DNA of 48,733 bases from Deltaproteobacteria bacterium (GTDB lineage: Bacteria > Myxococcota > Myxococcia > Myxococcales > SZAS-1). How positions within the stretch are numbered: the stretch's first letter is position 1; each line of letters begins with the position of its first letter. The stretch spans positions 1-48,733 of the forward strand of contig JAFEBB010000055.1 of the NCBI GenBank assembly GCA_018266075.1, in the 5' to 3' direction. Below, one piece after another: positions 1 through 7,619 of this stretch. The notes under the pieces are model-generated. The model did not search any database and was not told where the DNA came from. It worked only from the letters and a program-made list of their open reading frames with translations. A program made the translations under genes and the position numbers.

Positions 1-250
1 TGGCTTGATCCGGAGGATTCGCCTGCGCGTTCTCCGGCGGCTTGGCTTGATCCGGCGGCTTGGCCTGGGCGTTCTCCGGCGGCTTGGCCTGGTCCGGCGG
101 ATTCGCCTGCGCGTTCTCGGGCGGCTTCGCCTGGTCCGGCGGGTTGGCCTGCGCGTTCTCGGGCGGCTTGGCCTGATCCGGCGGCTTGGCTTGATCCGGC
201 GGCTTGGCCTGGTCCGGCGGCTTCGTCTGCTGCGCGTTGTCCGGCGGCTT
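1..250 (-). repeat. In-gene tandem repeat encoding PPDQAK / PPENAQAN units
   Basis: On the minus strand this stretch encodes three 6-residue units (P-P-D-Q-A-K) and then about four 14-residue units ([14 protein letters not shown]; 42 bp each), running off the window. The units are nearly identical at the DNA level, so copy number is likely to vary between strains. They encode the tail after the membrane segment of the receiver/PATAN protein. Confidence 0.85.
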
Positions 251-2587
251 GGGCTGCGGCGGGGTATCGCTCGAGCCGCCGAACTTGATCACCGCCAGCA
301 TGGCCAGCACGCCCACGACGGCGGCGATGCCCACCCACTTGCCCACTCCCGAGCCCTGCGGGACGGGCAGCGGGCCAGAGATGGAGTTCGGATCCGGCCG
401 ACTGAAGAAGTCCTCGTGCTCGCCGGAGACGGTGCGGGCCGGACTCTCGGGCTGCGTGGGGTGCTCGCGCAGCGTCGCGTCCTGTGCAGGCTCGGGCGGC
501 GCCTCGGCCGTCAGGGTCGCGGGCTCAGGCTGCGCTGGCGGGACGACGACCGGCGCCTTCGTCAGCGCCACCTGCGCCAGCGGCACGCGGCCCTGGGTGA
601 GGTCGACCTTCACCTCGATGGGCGCCTGGTTCGACACCACCTGCGGCGGCTGAGGCGCCGGCTGCGGCGGCGGCGCGTGCACCGGCTGCGGCGGCGCGGT
701 GTGCACCGGCTGCACCAATTGCTGCACGGGCGGCTGCGGCGCGCTGTGCACCGGCTGCACGAGCGGAACGGGCTGCGCGATCTCCGGCTTGAGCGGCGGC
801 GCCTGGAGCGCGACCTCGGGCAGCACGATGGGCATGCCCATCGCGGGCGTGGGGTGCTCCGACTTCACCGGCTCGGGCGGCGGCAGGGGCGCCACGTACA
901 TCGGCGTGGGCCGCGACGGCGGCTTCACCATCTGCGGCGTCGACGGCGCGGGCATCGGCAGGCCACCCGGCGTGCTGATGGCGGCGTCGAGCTTGGCGGC
1001 CTCGGCGCTCACCGCGGGGCTGCGGTAGTGCACCGGCGACCACATCCAGTCGCTGCCCTCTTCCCACTCCACGCGCTGCGGCGCATCCGACGTCGCCTCG
1101 GTGGGCTCGGGCTGCACGGCTTGCACCGAGAGCTGCGGCGGCTGCTCCACCAGCGCGGGCTCGAAGCGCTCCGGCACCACCGGCGGCGGCGCGTCGCCCA
1201 CGAACGCGGGGAACTCGGCGGTGATCTTCTCGTTGCCCTCGGGGTGCAGCTGCTTGGGCTTGGCCGGGAAGACGACCACGTTCGCCTTGGGCGTGGTGGG
1301 AATGACCACCGCGCTCGCGCCCGCCTGAGCATCCATGGCCACGCCGGGCTCCGCGCCCGGGCTCGCGAACCACGCGCCCTGTCCGCCCGCCACAGGGATG
1401 GCCGAGGGCGGCGTGTGGTTCGGATCCAGGTGCGGCTTGTCGTGGACGCCGTTCGTCGCGCGGGCCTCGGGCGGCGGAGGCGGCGGCGGGACCTTCACTT
1501 CCGAGGGCGGAACCGGCGTCGCGGGCGCGATGGCCCCGTCGTCGGCGTGGGCCTCCGGCGAGTCCGCGTGCGCCTCGGGGTGCGCGTCGGGACCGGTGAG
1601 CCAGGCATCGACCTGCGGCGCCTTGACCGGGCCCTCGCCCTCGCGCGGCTGAACCTCGCGCAGCAGGCCTTCGAAGTAGAGCTTGCTGATGATGCCCAGC
1701 GCGGCCAGGTCCTCGAAGTCGGAGTCGTCGACCACGGACTCGAGCGTGCGCTGCCCGTCGAAGAGCCGGAGGATGCCGTTCACCTCGTCGGGGATCTCCG
1801 CGAGGCGCTCCGCGAGCTGCTTGTAGTCGAGCTCGAAGCGCGTCTCGAGCGGCGGGAGCTGCTCCAGCATGCGGCCCCACTCGTCGATGCGGCGCATGCC
1901 CTCCATCAACAGGCCCTGGGTGCTGATCCCGATCGCGTCGGCGCGATCAATGGCGATGAACTCGAGCTCGAAGCTGCCCTCGCCGGCGTTGAGGAGCCGG
2001 TAGAACGCGGCCTCGCCGGTGAGCCGGCCGAACTCCGCGTCGAGCACCTTGCCGTCGCGGAAGTACACCGCCGCGCGCCGGCCGCCCTTCACCTCGACCT
2101 TGATGGTGCCGGTCTTGCGGCCCATCTCGAACGTCTGGACGAGGTCCACCACGCCCATGTCGCTGAGCGAGCCGGAGAAGCCGCGGTTGTCCTTCTTCTC
2201 CAGCTTCTCCTTGTCCCGCTTCTGAAGAATGATCTTCACGCGGGTGACGATCTCTTTGATGTAGATCGGTTTGGTTAAGTAATCCTCGACGCCCAGCTCG
2301 AGGCCCTTCACCTTGAACTCCACCGACTTCTGGCTGGTGAGGAAGACGAAGGGGATGTGCTTGAAGCGCTCGTCGCTGTGCAGGCGGCGGCAGAGCTCGA
2401 AGCCGTCCATCTCCGGCATCTTGGTCTCGGAGAGCACCAGCTCCGGGGCGTTGATTTCGACCTTCTGAAGCGCGTCCACGCCGTGGGCAGCGGTGGTCAC
2501 GGAGAAGCCAGCCTTCTTGAGGCTGACCTCCATGACCCGGAGGCTCTTCGCATCTCCGTCGACGAGCAACAGGTGCTGCTTGGCCAA
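1..2587 (-). CDS. Receiver (REC)-DUF4388/PATAN regulator with single TM segment and repeat tail (3' end outside window)
   Basis: Read on the minus strand, 862 codons are open and continue past the window start. Residues ~4-120 form a response-regulator receiver: acidic pair D10/D12, M-P-E-M-D-G loop, conserved Thr (F-L-T-S) and Lys (L-T-K-P). The phospho-acceptor position holds Glu (E54 in L-S-E-T-K-M-P) instead of Asp. Residues ~130-235 match a DUF4388 (PATAN) domain. A long Pro/Val-rich linker follows, then one hydrophobic segment ([16 protein letters not shown]), then Pro-Pro-Asp-Gln-Ala-Lys type repeats that would lie across the membrane. The start is TTG at 2587, six bases after CGGAG; no ATG lies earlier in frame near the receiver. 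Genes with receiver plus DUF4388 are common in myxobacteria; the output of this one is unknown. Confidence 0.85.
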   Translation of the reverse strand, partial: MAKQHLLLVDGDAKSLRVMEVSLKKAGFSVTTAAHGVDALQKVEINAPELVLSETKMPEMDGFELCRRLHSDERFKHIPFVFLTSQKSVEFKVKGLELGVEDYLTKPIYIKEIVTRVKIILQKRDKEKLEKKDNRGFSGSLSDMGVVDLVQTFEMGRKTGTIKVEVKGGRRAAVYFRDGKVLDAEFGRLTGEAAFYRLLNAGEGSFELEFIAIDRADAIGISTQGLLMEGMRRIDEWGRMLEQLPPLETRFELDYKQLAERLAEIPDEVNGILRLFDGQRTLESVVDDSDFEDLAALGIISKLYFEGLLREVQPREGEGPVKAPQVDAWLTGPDAHPEAHADSPEAHADDGAIAPATPVPPSEVKVPPPPPPPEARATNGVHDKPHLDPNHTPPSAIPVAGGQGAWFASPGAEPGVAMDAQAGASAVVIPTTPKANVVVFPAKPKQLHPEGNEKITAEFPAFVGDAPPPVVPERFEPALVEQPPQLSVQAVQPEPTEATSDAPQRVEWEEGSDWMWSPVHYRSPAVSAEAAKLDAAISTPGGLPMPAPSTPQMVKPPSRPTPMYVAPLPPPEPVKSEHPTPAMGMPIVLPEVALQAPPLKPEIAQPVPLVQPVHSAPQPPVQQLVQPVHTAPPQPVHAPPPQPAPQPPQVVSNQAPIEVKVDLTQGRVPLAQVALTKAPVVVPPAQPEPATLTAEAPPEPAQDATLREHPTQPESPARTVSGEHEDFFSRPDPNSISGPLPVPQGSGVGKWVGIAAVVGVLAMLAVIKFGGSSDTPPQPKPPDNAQQTKPPDQAKPPDQAKPPDQAKPPENAQANPPDQAKPPENAQANPPDQAKPPENAQAKPPDQAKPPENAQANPPDQA

Positions 2588-2646
2588 GGGAAACTCCGCG
2601 AGCGACGCGTCGGAAAAAAGACACGCGCGCCCAGCTTGGAAGGCCG

Positions 2647-2676
2647 ATGTTCCGGCCGATCGACGAGGCGTGTCAA
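2647..2676 (-). promoter_or_regulatory. Possible promoter of the receiver/PATAN gene
   Basis: On the minus strand a perfect TTGACA (2676-2671) is followed after 18 bases by GAACAT (2652-2647), about 60 bases before the TTG start. The -35 is ideal but the -10 is poor, so the call is tentative. Confidence 0.3.
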
Positions 2677-2730
2677 GTTGGCGAACTTAGGGATCAAACA
2701 TGTAGCAACAGTGAAGGCGTCCGGCCGCGG

Positions 2731-3588
2731 TCAAGCGAGGTGTCCGGCGTGAAATCCGCGCGGCTCCAGCCCGAGCAGCTCCCAGCTCTCGCGGGTGTTC
2801 TGGGCCATGCCCTCCTGGATCATGGTCAGCTGGCCCAACGAGATGGGCGGGTTGGCCATCCAGGCGGTCGAGCGGGCCACGAAGCGCAGCAACGGCAAGG
2901 GGATGTGCGGCGTCCAGCAGCCGTGGCCCGAGCGCTCCACCAGCTCGCGCACCAGCGCGGTGTACGTCAGCGTCCGCAGCCCGCAGAGCGGCACGACCTT
3001 TCGGACGCTCTTCGGGGACGCAAGCGAGCGCTCGACCGCCTGGGCCACGTCGTCGGCGTGCACCGGTGCGTGGTTGGCGTCGCCCTTTCCCGGAATCGGC
3101 GCCACGCGCAGGTCGATCTGCTGGCGCAGCCGCGTGGTGAAGCCGTCGTCGGCGCCGTAGACGATGGCCGGCCGCAGCACCGTCCAGGCCCGGTCGCTGG
3201 CCATGATGAGCGCGTCTCCACGGTGCTTGCTGTCGTGGTACGCGAGCACCGGATCGGGCCGCGCGCAGAGCACGCTCAGGTGCAGGAGCCGTTCGACGCC
3301 CTGGTGCTGCATCGCCTGGATCAGCCGACGCGCCAGCTCGACGTGCATCGCCTCGAAGCTCTGCTTGCCGTGCCCGTGGTGGATGCCTACCAGATTGACC
3401 ACGGCATCGACGCCGCGGAGGGCATGCTCCAGGCTGGGCTCGAGCACGTCGCAGGGCAGCCAGGTGACGTTGTCGGTCGGGCGCCCGGCGTTCCGCGCGA
3501 CGGCCACCACCTGGTGCCCGCCGTGCACCAGTGCGGGCACCACATGACGACCGAGGAACCCACTCGCTCCGAGAACGGCCACCCGCAT
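2731..3588 (-). CDS. NAD(P)-binding SDR-family protein, NDUFA9-like (atypical/extended SDR)
   Basis: The 285-residue protein opens with a Rossmann dinucleotide-binding motif G-A-S-G-F-L-G (residues 7-13). It continues with the layout of atypical SDRs related to complex I subunit NDUFA9: D-A-V-V-N-L-V-G at the end of strand 4, then L-S-V-L, and a Y-x-x-S-K-like stretch (A-Y-H-D-S-K-H) where the SDR catalytic Tyr-Lys would lie. Such proteins act on sugar-nucleotide-like or quinone-like substrates, or are structural NAD(P)H binders; the substrate here cannot be inferred. It starts at ATG 3588 with no clear Shine-Dalgarno sequence and is divergent from the heme-oxygenase-like gene, with only tens of bases between them, so their promoters must overlap. 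Confidence 0.85.
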   Translation of the reverse strand: MRVAVLGASGFLGRHVVPALVHGGHQVVAVARNAGRPTDNVTWLPCDVLEPSLEHALRGVDAVVNLVGIHHGHGKQSFEAMHVELARRLIQAMQHQGVERLLHLSVLCARPDPVLAYHDSKHRGDALIMASDRAWTVLRPAIVYGADDGFTTRLRQQIDLRVAPIPGKGDANHAPVHADDVAQAVERSLASPKSVRKVVPLCGLRTLTYTALVRELVERSGHGCWTPHIPLPLLRFVARSTAWMANPPISLGQLTMIQEGMAQNTRESWELLGLEPRGFHAGHLA

Positions 3589-3621
3589 GCGGGGCCGATG
3601 CTACCGCGGTACGCTCTGCAC

Positions 3622-4359
3622 ATGGCCCACGATGCGCTTCGCGAGAAGCTGCTCGGCGTGATGGACCGAAAGGACCACTGGGCCTGGCCGCGCTTCGCCG
3701 CCGGTCAGGTCCCGCTGGACCGGCTGTTGCCGCACTTCCAGCGCGAGTGGGAAGTCTACGTCCGCGACTTCCCGGTGCTGCTCGCGCGCGTGCTCGGCCA
3801 CGGCCCGCCGGATCCCGTGCGGCGCGCGCTGGCCGCGAACCTCTACGAGGAGCAGACCGGTGGCATCAGCCAGGCCAACGCGCACCCTGCCCTGTTCTTG
3901 AAGATGATGGCCGGCTGCGGCTATCCCCCGAGCGCGTTCGAGAACGTGACGTTGCCGCCCAAGGCGCGCGCGTACCGCGAGTTCCTCGACCGCATGAGCT
4001 GGGACGCGCCCTGGCAGCGCGGCGCGGCGGTGCTCACGCTCTTCGTGGAAGGCAGCGCGCACGAGCGCGAGGAACTGGCCGCGCGCGAAGAGCCGCACGT
4101 GAAGACGCCGGAGGAGATCGAAGCGGCGGTGCAGCGCCATCCGCTGGTGCGCATCCACAAGGTCGATCCCGCGGCGATGGAGCTGGTGCGCGTGCACCAG
4201 CGCATCGAAGGGGGCCACCGCGAGGACGCGTGGATGGCGATCCTCAACTACGTCACGCCCGAGCAGGAGCCGCAGATCCTCGAGGCGATGACGAGCGCGC
4301 TGGAGCTCTGGCTGGCGTATCGCGATGAGGTGGTGGAGGCGTGCGGGATCGCGAAGTGA
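3622..4359 (+). CDS. TenA/PqqC-like (heme-oxygenase-fold, possibly iron-dependent) protein
   Basis: The 245-residue, mostly helical protein resembles the iron-containing redox enzyme / PqqC-TenA branch of the heme-oxygenase-like fold. Candidate metal-ligand residues are the E-E pair in N-L-Y-E-E-Q, the His of N-A-H-P, the Glu/His of E-G-S-A-H-E-R-E and the His of E-G-G-H-R-E, spaced as in heme-oxygenase-like diiron oxidases. The substrate is unknown. An in-frame ATG at 3598 would add eight residues; I prefer 3622 because the sequence from M-A-H-D onward is family-like, but neither start has a good ribosome site. The gene is alone on the plus strand between two minus-strand genes. It could instead be a cofactor-independent TenA-like protein. 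Confidence 0.75.
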   Translation: MAHDALREKLLGVMDRKDHWAWPRFAAGQVPLDRLLPHFQREWEVYVRDFPVLLARVLGHGPPDPVRRALAANLYEEQTGGISQANAHPALFLKMMAGCGYPPSAFENVTLPPKARAYREFLDRMSWDAPWQRGAAVLTLFVEGSAHEREELAAREEPHVKTPEEIEAAVQRHPLVRIHKVDPAAMELVRVHQRIEGGHREDAWMAILNYVTPEQEPQILEAMTSALELWLAYRDEVVEACGIAK

Positions 4360-4371
4360 CGTGTGCCGCTT

Positions 4372-5262
4372 CTAGTCCGCGCAGGGCTGCTCGAAGCTGC
4401 CCTGGAACGCGCCGCGCTGCGAGTAGCTGGCGTTCTCGAAGAGGCCGGTGAGCGAGCCCTGGTTGCGCCCCTGGGCGTCGAGCAGCTCAGCCGAGAACGA
4501 GCCGCCGTCGGCGCTGCGCACCACCGTGCCGCGAACGCTGCCAGTGATCTTGCCGTCGAGGTCCATCGTCTTGCCCTGGAGGGTGCCGTCCTCGAGCTCG
4601 CGGAAGCGCACGGTGCCCGTGAACTTGCCGGTGCGGTCGGTGGTGCGACCCGCGAAGGCCACCCAGCTCGCGCGCGTCGCCGGCCGCAGGTAGCCGAGCA
4701 CGAAGCCGCCCGTGCACGAGCTCGCCGGGATGCTGGAGACGCTCACCACGTGCCCCGCGCTGTCGACCGGGAACACGGCGTCGTCGCCGCCCGCGAGCTC
4801 GCTGGCCCGGAAGGTGCGCGAGAACGCCGGCGTTTCGAAGGTGACGGTGGCGTCGTCGCTGGGCAGCTCGACGCGGGCCACGATGCCGTCGAAGTGCGGC
4901 TTGGTCTTGCTGACCCAGGAGATGCGGTCCGCCTCGGTCTGCGCGTCGGGCCGATCCTCGCGGTCGAAGTACGTCAGGTGCGTGAGCTGCACCGTGCCCT
5001 CGCTCGCGGACAACGAGCCCGTCCAATCCACCCAGTTCGGCGCCGACTTGTCCCCGGCGAGCAGTCCCCAAGCGAGCCGCAGGTAGAACGAGCGCCCGGA
5101 GGTGCTGGCCGCGGCCGGCGTCTCCGGCGGCACGGTCTCTTGCTGCAAAGCCGCGACGTCCGAGTCGGGGATCAGCGCGCGCTCGTCGTCCTCGGCGGGC
5201 CCGCAGGCCGCGAGTGCCACCGCCGCCACCGCGGCAAATCCGAGCGAGCGAAACGTCAACAC
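4372..5262 (-). CDS. Predicted lipoprotein, function unknown
   Basis: The gene encodes about 296 residues. The start is taken as GTG at 5262, seven bases after GGAGG; an upstream ATG at 5343 would add a non-signal-like extension. The N terminus is a lipoprotein signal: hydrophobic A-A-V-A-A-V-A-L followed by lipobox L-A-A-C (Cys ~20). The mature part has many short Thr/Gly/Asp-rich strands (F-T-G-T-V-R-F, T-G-S-V-R-G-T-V) suggesting a beta-rich periplasmic or outer-membrane domain, with two cysteines near the C-terminal half and end that may pair. I do not recognise the family. It is the last gene of the minus-strand run, downstream of the PilZ gene with ~90 bases between. Confidence 0.75.
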   Translation of the reverse strand: MLTFRSLGFAAVAAVALAACGPAEDDERALIPDSDVAALQQETVPPETPAAASTSGRSFYLRLAWGLLAGDKSAPNWVDWTGSLSASEGTVQLTHLTYFDREDRPDAQTEADRISWVSKTKPHFDGIVARVELPSDDATVTFETPAFSRTFRASELAGGDDAVFPVDSAGHVVSVSSIPASSCTGGFVLGYLRPATRASWVAFAGRTTDRTGKFTGTVRFRELEDGTLQGKTMDLDGKITGSVRGTVVRSADGGSFSAELLDAQGRNQGSLTGLFENASYSQRGAFQGSFEQPCAD

Positions 5263-5349
5263 CGACGACCCTCCGGCGAACGACCCCACCAGTATAGCGA
5301 CTCCGTTCGCCGCGATCCGGTTTCCAGGTAGAGCCTGTAGCAAACCGGA

Positions 5350-5949
5350 TCAGCCGCCCTTGTACTTCCCGGGCTGGACCATCGTCAAAAGCCCGCGATT
5401 CAACAGCGAGAACGCCAAGTACACCTGCGACTCGAACCGGGGACCGAGGATCTTCTCCACGCTCTCCAGCGTCCGCCCGCCGACGAAGAGGGTCATGAAC
5501 TTGGCCTCGTCCGCGCGTGGGGTCACGTCGCTGTCGGGCATGGGATAGAGGATGGCGGTCTTGGCCAGCACCACCGGCCGCTTCTGCACCTCCACGGCGA
5601 GGCCCGGCTTCTGGGCCATCAGCCACTCGAAGAGGTCCACGGTGATCTCGTAGTCCTCGCTGCGGGTGACGTTGAACTCGAAGCCCGCGAAGCCACCGGG
5701 CTGCACGTGCACCATTTTGCCGCGCAGGCGCTCGGGCTTGCGCCCCTGCGGCCGGAGCTCGATCTCCATGCTCTTGCCCACCGCGTGCTGGTTGTGGACC
5801 TTGAGCAGCGCGCCGGTGGTGGAGATGTTGAGCACCTCCGCCTTCCACTCGTACGCGGAGTCGCGGAGGGTGACCGGGAAGCTGAAGTGGATGCGCGGCG
5901 CCGAGCGACGGTCGCGGATCAGCTCAACGCCAGGATCTGTGCGGGCCAT
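5350..5949 (-). CDS. PilZ-domain protein (putative c-di-GMP receptor)
   Basis: The 199-residue protein has an N-terminal PilZ domain with both parts of the c-di-GMP signature: R-x-x-x-R at R15-R19 (R-S-A-P-R) and N-x-S-x-x-G at N41-G46 (N-I-S-T-T-G). With both present, binding is likely in this family. Residues ~105-199 form a second region of unknown identity (F-M-T-L-F-V-G-G-R-T-L-E-S-V), reminiscent of the short DUF4388 C-terminal segment. It lies 36 bases downstream of the kinase-homologue gene on the same strand, so the two are probably co-transcribed, linking second-messenger sensing to the FHA/kinase-rich locus upstream. Starts at ATG 5949. Confidence 0.85.
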   Translation of the reverse strand: MARTDPGVELIRDRRSAPRIHFSFPVTLRDSAYEWKAEVLNISTTGALLKVHNQHAVGKSMEIELRPQGRKPERLRGKMVHVQPGGFAGFEFNVTRSEDYEITVDLFEWLMAQKPGLAVEVQKRPVVLAKTAILYPMPDSDVTPRADEAKFMTLFVGGRTLESVEKILGPRFESQVYLAFSLLNRGLLTMVQPGKYKGG

Positions 5950-5985
5950 GCGGGTGGTGCCTTCGACGCCTGCGGTGGATCTCTG

Positions 5986-7506
5986 CTAGCTGCTCGCGCC
6001 CTCGACCTGGGCCGGCGACTTGGCCCCGGCGCTGGCGCTCTCGCTCCAGAGCACCAGGTCGCCCTTGCGCAGCCACTCGCCATTGGGGAACGCGGCGTAG
6101 AACTCGGTGAGCACCGCATCCACGTCGGGCATGCGGTCTTCTTTCCGGTCCTGGGTCATCTTGTCGAAGATGGCGTCGAGCTGCGCAGGCACCTCGGTGC
6201 GCGCCTGGCTGGGCAGCGGCGAGCGGCGGCCCGGGAGCGCGCCGGTGAGCATCTCGTAGAAGAGGATGCCCAGCGAGTACACGTCGGAGACGGGGCCGGT
6301 GCCCTTCTGCCGCGCCATCAGCTCGGGCGGCAAATAGCCCATGCCGCCCGTGCCCACGATCACCTGGGGCATGCCCTTCTGCGAGTCGACCTCGATCACC
6401 CGGGTGAGCCCGAAGTCGGCGAGCTTGGCGTTGCCGAGCGGATCGATGAGGACGTTCTCGGGCTTCAAGTTCTGGTGGGTGAGCCCGGCCGCGTGCGCGG
6501 CGCGGAGGCCGTAGCACATCTGCAGGAAGAACCGGATGGCCTGGTCGACCTTGAGGCCCTTGCCCTCGGACTCGGTCATCTCGTCGCGGAGCGAGCCCGA
6601 GCAGAGCTCGAGCACGAAGTAGGGCCGCGCGTTGTCCAGGCTGATGTCGGAGACCTGCACCAGGCCGGGGTGGCGCACCGAGGCCTGCTGCTGAAGCTCC
6701 TTCTTGAGCCGCTTGAGCACCTCGCCGCGCTGCAAGAACGAGAAGTAGCCGAAGATGTCCTTCAGCTCTTTCACGGCCACGTCCACGCCGGTGGCGAGCA
6801 TCTTGCCGCGGAACACCGAGCCGAGCGGGCCGGCGCCGAGGGAGTCGCCCTTGCTGTAGCGGCCGTCGAGATCGCCGCCGCCGCCGCTGCGGTCAACGTT
6901 CTGCTGGGTGGAGGGGCGCGGCATATCCATGGTGCGGCTCGGCTGCTGGGCCACTTGGGGCTCCATTTCCACTTGGACGGTGTTCTTGCCGGCGCGGCTC
7001 TTCTTCGACGGAGGCGGCGGCGGGGGCGGGACGGGATCGAACGGGCTGGCGCTCGCGGGCTCGCTGCTCTCGATGAGGCCGTCGGGGACCGGGTCGGCCT
7101 GCACCTGGAGGCGGATGGGCGCGGGGCCTTCCGACGGAGGCGGAGGAGGAGGCGGCGGCGGTGAGGCGCGCACCCGGGTGGCGTCGGCGGGATCCGAGCC
7201 GAGCCGGCTGGCGAAGTACTCCCCCACCGCTTCGCCGAAGCGCTCGCGCTGCGAGCCGTCGAGCACCTTCTCGCCCTCGCCCGTGAGCTGCAGACACGCC
7301 TCGCGGTCCATGGCGATGAAGTTGTACTTGCGGAGGAAGAAGAAATAGTTGTCGAACTCGAGCGTGACGCTGGGCTCGAGCGCGGTCTTGACGTCGGCGA
7401 GCTTGTTGCTGCGCCCGCCGCTCTTGTTGTCCTTCAGGTTCTTCAGGATGTAGAGCGCCTCGCCGGTGAGCTGCTCCCGGGTCAGTCGCTCCTGGCCGTC
7501 GCGCAC
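5986..7506 (-). CDS. Hanks-type Ser/Thr kinase homologue with HRD Asp replaced by Asn (predicted pseudokinase)
   Basis: The 506-residue protein has three parts: an N-terminal ~85-residue winged-helix-like region (T-G-E-A-L-Y-I-L ... L-T-G-E-G-E-K-V-L-D), a Pro-rich linker with two poly-proline runs (~116-124, ~159-166), and a kinase fold (~217-470). The Gly loop is intact (G-A-G-P-L-G, 224-229), as are the VAVK lysine (K246) and DFG (D364). The catalytic loop reads H-Q-N-L-K-P-E-N (344-351), so the catalytic Asp of HRD is Asn346. ATP binding looks possible but normal phosphotransfer does not. It ends with a short K-G-D-L-V-L-W motif. Start GTG 7506 has a weak ribosome site. Downstream is the PilZ gene; upstream are rep and the FHA/Tad genes. 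Confidence 0.88.
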   Translation of the reverse strand: MRDGQERLTREQLTGEALYILKNLKDNKSGGRSNKLADVKTALEPSVTLEFDNYFFFLRKYNFIAMDREACLQLTGEGEKVLDGSQRERFGEAVGEYFASRLGSDPADATRVRASPPPPPPPPPSEGPAPIRLQVQADPVPDGLIESSEPASASPFDPVPPPPPPPSKKSRAGKNTVQVEMEPQVAQQPSRTMDMPRPSTQQNVDRSGGGGDLDGRYSKGDSLGAGPLGSVFRGKMLATGVDVAVKELKDIFGYFSFLQRGEVLKRLKKELQQQASVRHPGLVQVSDISLDNARPYFVLELCSGSLRDEMTESEGKGLKVDQAIRFFLQMCYGLRAAHAAGLTHQNLKPENVLIDPLGNAKLADFGLTRVIEVDSQKGMPQVIVGTGGMGYLPPELMARQKGTGPVSDVYSLGILFYEMLTGALPGRRSPLPSQARTEVPAQLDAIFDKMTQDRKEDRMPDVDAVLTEFYAAFPNGEWLRKGDLVLWSESASAGAKSPAQVEGASS

Positions 7507-7526
7507 GTTGCTGTCCCCGTGGCTGA

Positions 7527-7542
7527 GCGGCCCGAAGGCCGC
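7527..7542 (-). promoter_or_regulatory. UUCG-tetraloop hairpin between rep and the kinase-homologue gene
   Basis: On the minus strand GCGGCC-TTCG-GGCCGC forms a perfect six-base-pair stem with a very stable C(UUCG)G tetraloop, about 20 bases before the GTG start at 7506. No U-run follows, so it is not a classical intrinsic terminator. It may be an mRNA processing or attenuation structure, or an end point for rep mRNA. Confidence 0.4.
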
Positions 7543-7619
7543 GCTCTAGGAGCGGCAGCATATACCAAGTCCGCCCGAGGTCACGGGGCCGGATCCAGAT
7601 CCGAAATTCGGTTCCTGGT

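Noticed and set aside
5-2278. Very long plus-strand frame rich in Arg/Leu opposite the receiver/PATAN gene (and similar long antisense frames throughout the window)
   Set aside because: They are shadows of GC-rich codon bias: extreme Arg, Leu, His or Ala content, no domain, and fully opposite well-supported genes.
7116-7160. CRISPR or microsatellite at the GGC/GGA-rich tract in the kinase-homologue gene
   Set aside because: It encodes a poly-proline linker in frame; there are no spacers and no phase change.
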